Below, one piece after another: positions 38,301-50,640 of a DNA stretch of 64,000 nt. The position numbers and the translations under genes are program-made. The DNA is from Melanocharis versteri (taxonomy: Eukaryota; Chordata; Aves; Passeriformes; Melanocharitidae): positions 1,791,505 to 1,855,504 of the forward strand of contig VZTG01001540.1 in assembly GCA_013397845.1 (NCBI GenBank), read 5' to 3'. The notes beneath the pieces were generated by a model. The model was not told the DNA's origin and did not search any database. It saw only the letters and a program-made list of their open reading frames with translations. Every line of letters starts with the position of its first letter. Position 1 is the stretch's first letter.

Positions 38301-41300
38301 CAAACCTCAGGAAAGAGATGCTGTTTCCATCCCGTGCTGAACTTTTCTTCAGAAGGCAGATTGCCTGCTTCAGACTCGGGCAGCAGTTTGCAGTGCTGTT
38401 ATCAGCCTGGGAGAGGTCCCTGGAGACAAATTTCCTAACACATAGGAATATGCCTCCTCAGTTTTGTCTCTCATTGTCATGAAGAAGACCCAAAAAACTA
38501 TTTTAAAACAATTTTCCTTGCTTTTTTTCTTCATAGCCATTACCTAAAGGCCAGAAAAACAAAACTAGCTAAATATTAGAAGTTATATTCCTTCATTCAA
38601 AAATTTAGATCATTGACATTTATCTGTAATGAAAAACATTGTGCAATACTGCTTTTAATTTGTCATGCAGAGTAGATTAAAAGATCTAAAGAAATTATAT
38701 CGGAAACACTGCAAACCAGAAAAAAACCTTTGCAACACTCCTTGCTTAAATTATTTCAAACATAACACTTCATATTGCAAGTTCCCTGACGTTCTACCTG
38801 TATGTTTGATCACTGGAGGCAAAGACTCTCCTTCACAAAAGAGAGCATTCAAGGTTTTCCATCACTCAAAGTGTCCTGTAAGCTTAAGAATAATAGAGCT
38901 GCTGGTAGACTGATGGCAAATTCTAGTCAGGCATGCATTCAGACGACAACAACTTCCTTATCCGTATAGGCTTAAAAAAAAATACAGCCTGTTTCACCAG
39001 TCAAAAAATGAGGCCCTGTGGGTCAGTTCTGCAAAACCACAAACATAGCACCAAATAGAAAGGATTACTAACCTCTATTCAAAGAGGGCTCTCTTGGTAG
39101 GTTGTGTTACGCAACTTTTCCAAAAGCATGTTAGGTATTGGCAGACACTGAGAAATATCATCCAAGTCCTGTTTTCTCTCTCTCTCCCTCTTTTTCTTCT
39201 CTTTTTAATATAGTCACTCAATTTGGTGTCCTGGAGAGAGAAAAAATGTTCCATGAAGAAATCACTTTGAAGCTTAATTTTTCACTGCCAAAGTACTTGG
39301 GACACTTGTTTTTTCCAGTATTTCTCTAACTCTTGTTATCACTACTGCTGACTCATCTCCTGATGCCGAGGGAAAAACAGTTTTATGGGAACATGAAGAG
39401 GTCATGACTGAAGTATTTTGGCTGTTATAAACGGCTCTGCAACTCATTCTCTGCACTGCTATTAAACAGATTTTCATAAATTCTGGATCAAAGCTAATGT
39501 TCCAGAGCAGAAAGATTCCCAGAGAGGTGGAGAAGCATGCAGCCTTACCTCTTGAGCAGAAGCAGCATCTCTCAACCAGTTGTGGTGAACATCACTCTCC
39601 TGTGTACTGCTGGAGCAGTGCTCCACATAATCCCATTCAGCGCTCCCCAGTGGGGAAAGAATATCTCCAACTTCTCTCTAAGTTCTTGTGAGGTGCAGTA
39701 AATCAGGACTGATATGTCAAGGTGCTTCTGGAAAACATAAAAGTTCTGCTCTTTTTTGCTCTTTTTTCCCTGCCTCCAAAGTTTGCATACAGATTTTGTT
39801 TGTATAGAAACAAAAAAACTGCTGAATTATTTCTCCCTCTTTCATAAAATCCCACATTCTCTCTGCATACACATATAAATATATTCAAAAGCAAATCAAG
39901 TAATTGCAATAAATCACTATTTCTATGTATTTTACCTGCATTTGCTGCCTCTAAGTCTCAGGCAGAGAAGTTATGACATAATCTTTTCATATATTTTAGC
40001 AGAAATGCTAAAATAAAAGTCAAATTATTTATAGGCAAAGGGACATAGTAACAGAGGGGAAGCTTTCTCCTGTCCTGAAATAGGTTTGCCTTGCAATTCT
40101 CACCCTCATCAGCCAAAATATCTCACAAGCAGACAGAGCAATGCATGGGCTGGACTGCTGCATTAGAGGGGCACAGTGGCAGCCTGAGGACAAAGGCCAT
40201 TGCTGCTGCATGTTGTGCATGAGACCACCCTGGGCACATGTGCTCTTTTCCCATCATATACTGTAGTCACACCTATGAGCAAGGCAGACAGAAGGCTGCT
40301 CAAGTTTGGCATCCTCGTAGGTTTTAGGCATGGAATGCTTGCTCCATAATTACTATTAGCACAAAGAAAGTTGCTATAAGCAGGGAAGAAGTCAAACTTT
40401 GGCTAATTAGAAAGTCAACCTCTAGGTTGCCAACACAGTGTAAACATGTCCAGCTCCGGCTGCAAGCTGACAGAAGGTCTTGAGGATCCCAGTATCAGAG
40501 ACAATCACCTGCATCTCTCCTAAATCCTGTCTCAGGTGTCCTCTTCCTTAATCAAGTTCTTGGTGAACTTTGTTCCATCTGTCAGTTACTTGGAACTGCC
40601 ACTGAACTTTGGAATATTTTTCATTAAGACCTGCTGTGGGAAGTCTGGAATAAGCACAATGAAAAAAAAGCAAGAATAAATCTTTTCGGTACATGTTCAG
40701 CTGAGGGCTGATGGCTCAGATTACTGTTGGCATCAGCTTCTCCTGAGCATTTCTAGTCCTGGCATTCATGAGAGTAGTGATAAAATATGGCTAACGTCTG
40801 TCAATCCCTATTTCAGCAGTAAACTTCACAGTTGAATAAACATTCTTCTAAGCACTGCAGTTAGATTTTCTTTTTAAGCACGTAGTTTCTTTATCCCTTC
40901 ACGTAGAAATTACTTTCATAGGAAATTTAAAATAAATAGAAGAGAAAGTTCAGTATAGACATGTGGTGTTCATCAAGGAGAACTTCCAAATCAGCAGGAG
41001 TTTTCCTTCACAGAGCTGGAAACCATCGCCATGCCATCATCATCTGCTCCTTTGGGTCCCACCAGCTACCATGGCTGAAAGCCATTAGCCCCCTTGTCTG
41101 CCGGTTTGACCAACAGCACTTTCAGCTGTTTAGTCTCCAGAGGTTGATAAAATGGGGGAAAAAAAACCTATCATATCATGAGGGGTATTTGCCTATTTTC
41201 GTTCCTAGGAATGGGTCCTGAGCCAGTTACTCCTTTAGTTGCTATTAAAATGACAGAGCATCATTGCAACCATAGTAGAAGTTTGCTTACTATGACACTC

Positions 41301-44161
41301 AGGATTACTCTTGGCCATGCATCCTACAGAAGCACGGGGCACACTAATCTCCTCCCATCAGATGAGTGCACATGTGGCCACTTACAGCTTCCAGTGATGA
41401 GCAGTCTTTTCCTTTAAGCTTGGATGGCTTATTTTGAATCAGTTCAGGATAAACATTAGGTAGCATTTCCACAATTTGCTGTCTCTCCATCCCACAGAAT
41501 TTTCAATGCCCTGGAAGGAATTAAAATTGTCACCAGATCATAGCTGTGCTCCAGAACACATTTCTAATGAGAAGCAATAAGTGTCCTTTTGATATATTCA
41601 TCTCTACCTGTAGGTTTCTTCTGAAATCTTTTCCTTTTTTATCCTGATGTTTCCATTTAATCCACTTATTCTTTCTTTTCTCATTATTGTATTAGCTCCT
41701 GTCAGTTTTCAATTAACTGCTTTCAGTGTTCATATCCCTTTATATTTGTAACTATTTTGTTTCTCCAATTATACTCCTTTCCTGGTTTGCATATTGCATA
41801 TATTTACACTAATTCAGTAGAGGCTTTGTAAGTTGTGGTTCCTCCACCAGATGTAGGCTGAGGCACAGAATATCTCGTATGCCACTACACGAAGGGGAGA
41901 CATACCATGAAGGCAATTTCTTTTGCCAGCATGAAAGATGCGTTCCACGGCACCCATCTGTGGGATGAAACAGGTCTGGTTGTGCCAAGTAAAATCCTGG
42001 CTCTGTCAGGAGAACATTTGTTATAGCTATGATTTCTCCCTTTTTCTCTCTCTCACCACAGCTCTGCCTTGAATGTCATAAAATGAACTTGTCTAATCCA
42101 GAAGATGCTGAGAAAGTTTTCTAGTCTGATTCCTTCCCAGTTGTTTTCCCAGTTTCTATTTCTCTCCCTCTAATATGCTTTGTCCAATAGGAATTATCAT
42201 TTTGATATTATATTAAAATTATTTTTTCAGGCTAATTTGATCAAGTGTGGATGTAAGGAAAAGATTTGTTTCCAAAAAACCGTCTGCTACTTTTAGCAAA
42301 TACATAATGTTCTTCTACTGTTTTTATAACATATAAGCAACATTACATGATTCTTTTGGAAACTAGGCTTGAAAGAAGCTTTGATATCAATATATTATCT
42401 TTACAAATCCTTTGAGCATTTCAAAGCCCGTGGACATTATGGCAGTATCTTGAAATATGTCTTGATGAAGATCTCAAGCCAGTATGTCAACACCAGAGAA
42501 GCTCTCTAGGATAAACAGCACTGCACATAGTGAGGAACAAAAGCCATTTTCTTTTTCTCGTTCAAGTTTTGATAGCTAGAGGATACAAGCAAAGTGGCTG
42601 TGGCACAGCCCCAGGCACATGGGATCCCCTTGCCTAGCTACCTTGCTAATGAAGTGGATCCAAAATGGCAAAAACCCATCAGTCTGAACTTTTGTTCAAG
42701 CAGCGTTCAGTCCCACAGACGCAGCGGTTATTCCCCGTGTCAGCAGTCACTAGCATCATCCTCTGCAACAAAATTCAAACCATTTGTTCAGCATCTGCAC
42801 CGAATTAGTTCTGTGCTGGGGCTGTGGCAGGGTGCAATGAATAACTTCTCTACAGCTGCTCATTTGTACTTGCAATAAACTTCACTACTTGTGCACGCTT
42901 TCACTTGTCAGTAGGGCACTGAAACACAGATCACAGAAAAGTAATTGCCATTTATAGTCCAGCAGAGCAACAGATAGACCCTACACCAAAATAATTTCTG
43001 TTCATACAGATCCCAGTTCATTCTTTCTTCACACTGCAAGGCAGAAGGCTCAAACCTGGAAATTTTTTGAGATGTCGAACTTGGCAACTTGGGATCAAAA
43101 CTCATTTTGAATATCCACCAAGTTTGCAATTCTATCTCTCCTCTCTAAGAGAGGATTAGTGGGGGTCTCAGCACAGTCAGTTAACCCAGATTAGGTCTTG
43201 ATTTGTGTTTGTGATTGTGAGCATATCACTCAAGCTTTCAATGTTTTTGCTGTCCTGCTTAAAGCTAAGCATCACTTCATAGAAATTTTACGAAGATTGA
43301 TTATTATTTCTGTCATGTTCAGCCACTGCAGGCAAAAAGCATCAGAGATTTTTAAAAAGGAATATTTGCTGTCTTAGAGCTGCAAGTTATACAAAGTCAA
43401 GCTATTTATCCCCCTTAATAAAGAGTTGACTACAACATCCACACGTTAGAACTTCCCTCATAATCAGTTTGTTCACATCCGTTAGGAAAATTAATGGTCT
43501 GCTCCAGAAAAAATAACTTTCAACAGTTCAGGTTTTGCACATTTGTGCCTCTATGAAAACCCTTGAAACCAATATACACAGTGGGCCCAGAAAACCACAT
43601 GTGGAAAGAAAAGGTACTGGATTATTTCTTTCAAATGAGTATAGTAATGCTGTACTTCACTGAAAAATATCTGCATTTGGGTAGTCTCTTATTTCCTTTT
43701 TCAGGGCTAGGGATGTTATTTCCTCAGGTACTGAGAGGTTTTATTTCGTTTTTCAGGAGCCATAATCTTCAAATATAAGCCTTCCCCTCAAGTAATATAT
43801 GATACACTGAGAGCTGACCTGCCATCAATGACATAACAGTAGGGAGACTAAAGCCTCCTTGTATGTTTTGTTCTCAGATGTCAAACTGAAGCCCTGAGAA
43901 AGCAGCAGGGAGAACTTCAAACAAAGGGTATTCACCATTAATGTGCATATACGAGCCTGGATTATGTTCTAGTAGTGTGTGTCCAGCATACCTCCAGAAC
44001 CAGATTTCATCAGCTCACTGAAGAAACAGCTTCTGAAAGATTTAGAGCAGAAATGAACCGAGTCATCTGGAAAACTTAGGTCAGCATGGATGCAATTTCC
44101 CAGGGGCCTTCTCACCACAACAGCTTCTTAACAGGAATCAAGGTTCAGTTTAAGTTCAGGT
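38301..44161. other. Unique AT-rich noncoding DNA
   Basis: Nearly 6 kb without a recognised gene or repeat family. The frames at 40961-41221 and 42594-42878 have no recognisable domain. Confidence 0.45.
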
Positions 44162-44167
44162 CCTATT

Positions 44168-44802
44168 ACGCAAAGCACTTCAAGAGATTGGCTTAAGTTA
44201 CCTTGATGCCTAAAAGAAGGCTACCTGGAACAGAGGCTGGACAGAGTTAAAGAATAAAATAGATATTTATTGAAAGGCCTTCACAGGACACACCCTGGGA
44301 GTACAAAAGTCTGGCCAAGACTACACCTAAGATGGACCCCCAAGATGGACCCTGGGTCACGGGTTCTTGCCCTTTTTATAAGTTTTGGCCCATTTACATA
44401 TTCGGGCCAATTGTCCAACCACAGCTTCAGTCCACGCAGTCCCATCCTTTCAGACTGTCCCCTCTCAATCCGTGGCTGTTTACATTCTTGGGGTCTGAAG
44501 CTGCAAATGTCCTTGATTCTTCGGGCTGGAAACGGTGTGTTTTGTCTAGCCAGGCTAGGAGAAGAGCTGTTAGCACTATACAAGAAACCCAGAGTTACAG
44601 ACACACCAACGCAGTATAAAATCTAAAAAATATGAAAGCTAAAACTAAAGGTATCACCTGATCAAGGAATTACCTATGAACCCCAAACCACCTTTGCCGT
44701 GATGTTGCATTCTCAGCTCAGCAAAAAACTGTTGCCAGGGCCACAGACTCAACTTCCACCTTGGGCAGCCTCTTAACTGATGTCTCACATCTAAGTGTAA
44801 CA
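44168..44802 (-). mobile_element. Solo LTR of an endogenous retrovirus
   Basis: About 635 bases have the layout of a retroviral LTR read on the minus strand. It starts with TGTTACACTTAGATGTGAGA at 44802. A TATAAAAAGG box is at 44371-44380. A canonical AATAAA polyadenylation signal follows at 44266-44271, about 105 bases downstream. About 100 more bases make up U5. The order U3, TATA, R, poly(A) signal, U5 is correct. No gag, pol or env sequence and no second LTR lie nearby, so this is a solo LTR left by recombination. The 3' terminus lacks the usual CA, perhaps from mutation. A 13-base-period duplication sits near the start of R. The class is uncertain. Confidence 0.75.
44329..44352 (-). repeat. 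Tandem duplication inside the LTR
   Basis: AAGATGGACCC occurs at 44329-44339 and 44342-44352, a 13-base period, just downstream of the LTR TATA box in the transcription direction. It may be a family feature or a private duplication. Confidence 0.7.
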
Positions 44803-44808
44803 CCTATT

Positions 44809-47800
44809 GGACTTGAATTTACTGCACATTCTCATTAAAACACAAGAATATAAAGAAAGATCTGAAAACACACAGAGGCATTTATATCATAGAATGTGGG
44901 AAATCAATTAAAATAAAAAGCAACTACCTGGAAGACATCCAAATGCTGCAGATTATGTAAAACCATGCAGGGTTTGTGTTAGAATGACCTTCAAATTCCT
45001 TTTTAAGAGATCTGTCCTCCTGCTCCCTTTTTTCTTATTTCATGAAAAGGCTCAATTAAAAAATAAAACCAAATCTTTTAAGCATATATGTTTTAGTGTT
45101 CTGATTAACTTTCATATGTATTGTGAACCAGACCAAACTTATCTGGGAAAGGAACTTACATTCAGTAACCTGAGGATGTTTTTACAGATCTTTTCATTTG
45201 ATAAGTTAATTTTTTAAAATAACATCTACTATTGCATTAATTAACTTGAATTTCAAGTTGTCATATGATCCTTGAGTTGTCTTTAAATTCCTATTGTATT
45301 CTTAGCAACAGTTTGAGCCCATCACAGCAATTCTCCAGAAAAGCCACCAGTTCAAGTACACTTTTCCTTCGCATCTCACCTTTGCATAAGTTCCAGTGAT
45401 ATGTCTTCTTATCTTGTGGTTCAGTCTTAGGTAGAATTTGGGTTTGAAAGAATCAAAGGCTACTACAAGTTTTTAGATTTTTTGCAGCTACAAATCCTGT
45501 AATTTTCCAGATTCCAAAGTCCTTAGTGTGAAGACATGAATCAAGGAGGGTCCCTTGGCTGGGATCCTTCTCTGGTTCTAACTCCTGTGTGGGAAAGTCT
45601 TACTGAATTTAGTGCAGCTAAATCTATTCTCCAGCCTTTACAAATACAGGCACAAAAGCTACACCTTCTGCTACAGAACAAAACTGCTAAAAAGAGTGGT
45701 TTCATTCAATAAACATTGCTCCCTTTGGAGATTATGAAATTTGGAATGCTTCCAAATATCTGCTGTAAGTCCATGGGCACGCAATGGCTGTGTTTGAAAA
45801 TGTTGGTCTTAATTTTTTTTTGCATCCATAGCCCTTTCAAATCTGTTCTTTCATCTGCTGGAAGCACAGCATGTAAACTAAACTCTGGCACTTACTAACT
45901 GTGCTGAAGGACAGCAGATCTGCTCTGCCGCAACCCTCTGTCCTTGCTGCATGCCCCAGAACTGCCCAGCAAACTGCAGACAAACCTTACAGGGGATGGA
46001 AAAGGCCTGGGAGCAGATGTCCCTCTAGTGAGAAGGACAAAGTGGAACATGAACTCTAGCCCTGTTCACCTCCACTTATTGCTACATTTGACAAAATTTA
46101 TACTCCAGGCGGGTCAAGAAAAATCACAACTGCTTTTGATTTCTCAGCAGGAGGGTAGGTCTCAAAGCCCTAGACAGAATCCAAATAGAGATGATAGGAG
46201 CTATTACTAAATTAATGTCCCCTGCTGGAGTGGCAAGTTTATTTGGTGCACTTTCCTGTACAGACAAATATTTCTGCAAAACAGAGCTTGGAAGACAGTA
46301 ATTGCGATCCAAAAACCAGGAAGGCGGGGCAAAGGGAAGACAGGAAGGCATCAGGTATAAACAGGGAGAAGCTGGCAGTGGGGGCTGCAGCAGACTCACT
46401 GCAGGGCACAGCTGAGCCCAGCAGCTGGTACCTCTTAATTTTATCCAGGTTTGCTCAAATCTTGCTGTTGGAGGCCGAAGAATCCTGGCTCATCACTACC
46501 ATTCAGCATGACGTGGTGCATCAAAGATGTAAGGAGCTGTCACAACAGCTGAAAGCTGTTCTCAATATCACTGAGACAAAACCAATATACAGCCCTCAGC
46601 CTATGGATACGATGAACTTCTGCCTGCTGGGCACCCAATCCCCATTGTGCTCAGTATCTCACAGGATCAGATCAAACTAAAACAGAAGTGGAAACACTGG
46701 CTATGGGTCCAAATGCTGAATATTTCTGTGCACTGTGCAGTCAGTAAATTACTCTACACGCTTTACTTAACCAAGGCCTTTGCCAGACAACCAAAAATAT
46801 TATTTCTGTCCAATTGAGCAAGTATCACTTGCAATTCATTCTTGATTAAAAATCTGAACTGGGGATCCCAAACCTGTTTTCATACAAATTCATGTGAAAA
46901 GCATCATCTCCAATGAGGATTAAGTTGTACAGCCCTGATTTGCACTTGTCAGTTTACATTTCTTTTAATTTAGGGATTGTATTGCCTGCAAGTTTGTTCC
47001 CACATACAAAGTAGAAGAGAGACAGGCATAAGTGATAATTCATCTTTGGCCCTCAACACTTTTTTCTTTTTTAAAGCAAACATTATTTTACTTGCTGTGG
47101 CATATAAGAGCAAGTAAATTCTTTTGAGGAGAAGCAATCTCTTTAATTGGACTCACTGTAGCCACTGGATAATAGTTAAGTTTTCAAGCACAAAAACACT
47201 TCCCCGGAAGTTCCCTAAAAGTTCATCTGATTTCCACAAGTCTTTCACTAGTAACAAACAGAGGTAAGATGATAGCTCTGCTAGAAATTCACCCTCACAT
47301 TTGCTCTGAGATTTTATTTAATGTTGAATATCCTAGTGGACAGTGGCAAACCCACAGCTGCTGCAGAGCAAAACACCAGTCCTTTCACCTAAGCCCTGCC
47401 AGTTTTCACCTGCTGAGAATGCATCCCCATGCCCCCTCCCCAAATTTTCATAGTGTAGCAAGGTGCAAACAGAGTGCAAATATTTCTGTATGCTTCATGG
47501 GATTTTCTGTTCCCCTGAACAAACACAGCAGTAAAGCCTGTGGCCGTACAAACACAAGGAACAGGCCCTGCAATCAGAGAGCTGCCCCACAGGGTTGCAG
47601 GGTGGTGAGTTCCCCAGCTCAGGAGGGACCTGGGCAGCTCTCATCCATTCATCCAAACATTTGAAAGCTATTTAAATACATTTGGAGGTGTTCTCCAAGG
47701 TTTGTAATTAGAACTAAAATAGTAAAACTGTTAATGAGACGCTTTATGGAAATGGGCTGTTTAGTCATAAACTACCTTGTGCTGAAAAGGCACACACACA

Positions 47801-48133
47801 GAACTAATTTCCATTCAGGTAGAACAGGAGAGTTTTTTCCATCCCAAACACACAATATTCATTTACTGCAGTCAAACATACGCCACAAGCAAGGAAAATA
47901 ATACAATATTGGAAAATTTGCAAAGTATTTCAAAATAATAAGAATTCAGCATCTAAAAGAATTTATTTACACCAGATGTTACAAATGAAATGCAGCCTTA
48001 TAAAAGAAGATGAATGCTCTCCAAGTGTTCAGTGCTTTTTGAGGTGTGACCAGATTATGGAGATCACAAAAAAAACCCCCAACCATTTACTGCACTTTCC
48101 TGTACTTTTACAACAAGAACTTAAAAACTTGTG
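44809..48133. other. Unique noncoding DNA
   Basis: No recognised gene or interspersed repeat. The frames at 46243-46680 (145 codons) and 47269-47664 (131 codons) lie in less AT-rich stretches and have no domain. Confidence 0.45.
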
Positions 48134-48912
48134 ATCATAGAATGGTTTGGGTTGTAAGAGACCTTTAGAAATCATCTAGTGCAACGTCTCTGCCATGGCA
48201 GAGACATCATTCACGAGGTCAGGTTTCTCAAAGTCATATCCAACATGACCTGGAATACTTCCAGTGAGGTGCATCCACAACCTCTCTGGGCAAACCTGTG
48301 CCAGTGCCTCACCACCCTCATTATAGAAAAATATCTTTCTCGTGTCCAATCTAAGCCTACTCTCTTTCAATTTAATAACATTGCCCCATGTGCTATCAAC
48401 TACAGGCCCTTATAAAAAAAACCTCTGTCTTGCTCATAAGCTCCCTTCAGAATCTGGAAGGATTATAGAAGTTCTCCCTGAAACCTCCTGGTGCTCCAGC
48501 CCTCTGATCATCTTTGTGGCTCTCTTATGGATTTGCTCTATCTTGCAGCGTCTCACAAGGGTGGAGTAGGGGTGGGAAAATCCTCTCTCTCAGCCAGCTG
48601 GTCACACCTCTCTGTGCAGCCCAGAAATGGATTGGCTTTCTGGGCTGCAAATGTTCATTGTTGATTAATGTTCTTTTTCTTCCACCAGTATCCCTAAGTG
48701 TTTCTCGTCAGGGCTGCTCTCAGTTCGATCACCTCCAGTCTGTACTGATACTGGGGATTACCCAACCCAGATGTAGGATCTTGCACTTTGCCCTGTTTAA
48801 CTTAATGAGGTTCACCTCTCAAGGCTGTCAGCTCCCACTGGAGGCCATCCCTTCCCTCCAGCACACTGCACCAGCCAGCTTGGTGTCAGCCACAAAATTA
48901 GCAGGATGTTTC
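48134..48912 (-). mobile_element. CR1 LINE, longest copy in the window
   Basis: A CR1 copy on the minus strand, running from the 3' terminus (ATCATAGAATGGTTTGGGTT on the plus strand) through the ORF2 C-terminal region. It stops just past the catalytic block. On the minus strand, 48906-48879 reads approximately NFVADTK where the family has KFADDTK, so one aspartate codon is lost and the catalytic pair is broken. The minus frame at 48176-48370 keeps RLRLDTRKIFF, like the family's RFRLDIRKKFF. Several frameshifts are present. The copy is 5'-truncated and inactive. Confidence 0.92.
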
Positions 48913-50260
48913 ACGTTTGGTTGTGTCTCGTAAGTGCAAACAGCAAGTTGGACCTCCAAACTTATTCAATTAAACTCATTTTACCATGCTAATAAATATA
49001 TCTATTAATATTAAATTATATGCATGGGCAGGGCATGCAATATACATAAATACAATCCACTTCAGACCCCCGTGATCTGAGACACCCTCTACTTACTCCT
49101 TCCTTTAGTTTGCCACAAATGCCATTAGTCCAGAGCATTTTAAAATAGAAGACAAGCCAGAGGACAGTAAAAGCTCTGCTCAATAGGAGCATCTCTCAGC
49201 TGATAGCAATGGTACAGAGACCCTTCATCAGAAAGAGCTGTTGTCCTACAATTAGAGCTACAAAGGATAAAAGGTAGCAGTATAATAATGAAAAATGTCT
49301 CTCTTCCTGATCTTATTTTATCTCTTTTAGACATCTGGAGAGAAGTGTAATTGTCTGGAAGAGTAAAATAATTTCTATCTTTATTATTGCAGACAACGAC
49401 TAGATCCATGAGTAGCCAGTGTGCTGTGGTCTCCCTTGACAGTCCAAACCAGAAACAATTCAGGCATAAGCTGAATTTAGTAGCTGCAGAGAGTATGCTT
49501 TCCTCTCCCGGCTTTGCAAGCAAATGCAAATTATGATTTTATTCACTGCTCTTCAAGCCATGTGAGTATTGTCAAAGGTGTAGGGCCTGATCTAATTCTG
49601 CTGGGCCCAATGGAAGTTTTTTTCTACTAACTTGCTTTGACATGAATTGGACAACAGGAATTCATTGGACCTCAGGCTTAACTCTCACTTTTTGAATTTA
49701 TTAGATAAGACTCTTACACACATCCACAGAGCCCCAAAATTACATCAGGTAATAAGAAAAGAATCCTAAAAATGTATTTATTGGAAAATTTAAACTAGCT
49801 ACATGTTACATTGACTAAGTTGTTGCCCTTGGAAGAGTCTGAACACAAAAGCCTGGAAAGAGATTTAAGGAACTTATCTGTATAGAGAGAGGGCAAAGTC
49901 ACACCAATAAATCAGAAAAAGATAATGAGGCCTTTGCAAAGCTCTCTGTTGTTAAGTTGCAGTCTGGTGAATGCCAGAAGGGAATATGAATTTTCACTGA
50001 AAAAAGTGACCTCAAGACAAACAAAAAAAAACCCAAAAACAACGCCCCCCTGAAAACTAGCTTTTTATTTGCCATTAAAACAAGCACAAGATGGTGAGAG
50101 TGAACTGAGTCTTATGACTGTAATTTGTTACACAGTCACTAAGCTAATATCTGAGCCTCAGCATCTGCCGACTGCTCATAAAAACATTCTATTTAGCAAC
50201 AGTTTTGCTGATACCATATAACAGATTTGTTGTATTTTCTCCTCCTTTCCCTTTATTGCA
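48913..50260. other. Unique AT-rich noncoding DNA
   Basis: No recognised gene or repeat. The 129-codon minus frame at 49140-49529 has no recognisable domain. Confidence 0.45.
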
Positions 50261-50640
50261 AGGGATATTTATACAGAAATAGAAGGCTCGCTTCTGAGGA
50301 GTTCATCTGTGCCTTCTGGCGTTTCCGCCCCTGTTATCGCAAACAGATGATCAAGACCTGACACGGAGCACCAGCTGAGAGAGCCGACAAACCCTGCCGA
50401 AGCAAAAGGCCTGGCTGGTGGTTCAGAACAGAATATTCTCTCAGGAGGACCCACAGACCAAGGCTTCTGGGCATTGACCTACATTTGTCATAGAGTTGCT
50501 AACTAATCTGTCGCCTTAAGTTGTGCAGATATGTTGGTGTACACCTACATATTCTCTAATTCATATGTGTCTTGCATGTAATTGTTTGTTATTATTAAAA
50601 TCATTAATTTAAAAAAAAGAACAAGGAACTCCTTGACTTA
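50234..50640 (+). other. CpG-enriched tract with a splice-acceptor-like start; possible exon or conserved noncoding element
   Basis: A good polypyrimidine tract (about 50234-50256) ends in GCAAG at about 50259-50263. Downstream, a frame in plus orientation reads SEEFICAFWRFRPCYRKQMI and then K, T, stop at about 50369. Seven CpGs fall in about 130 bases here, well above the window's usual density. The reading resembles a short basic cytoplasmic tail, but I cannot match it to a family. The AT-rich tract after the stop (50460-50620) looks like noncoding conserved sequence. Exon, enhancer and chance all remain possible. Confidence 0.2.

Larger units (their letters stand above)
44162..44808. repeat. 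Possible 6-bp target-site duplication (CCTATT) flanking the LTR
   Basis: CCTATT occurs at 44162-44167 and again at 44803-44808, immediately outside the proposed LTR. A six-base duplication is usual for beta-retrovirus-like (ERVK/ERV2) insertions. The left LTR end lacks a clean TG, so the border may be off by a few bases. Confidence 0.5.

Noticed and set aside
44281..44604. Minus frame of 107 codons within the LTR
   Set aside because: LTRs are noncoding in most retroviruses, and the frame spans U3, the TATA box and R with no domain.
44876..44905. ATCATAGAATGTGGG resembling a CR1 3' end
   Set aside because: The match is about 12 bases and is not followed by the GGTTGGAAGGGACC block, so it is likely chance.
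50234..50369. Idea that the short frame is the tail of a G-protein-coupled receptor
   Set aside because: Only a loose helix-8-like pattern was seen, with no preceding seventh-helix motif and no matching family, so no receptor call is made.
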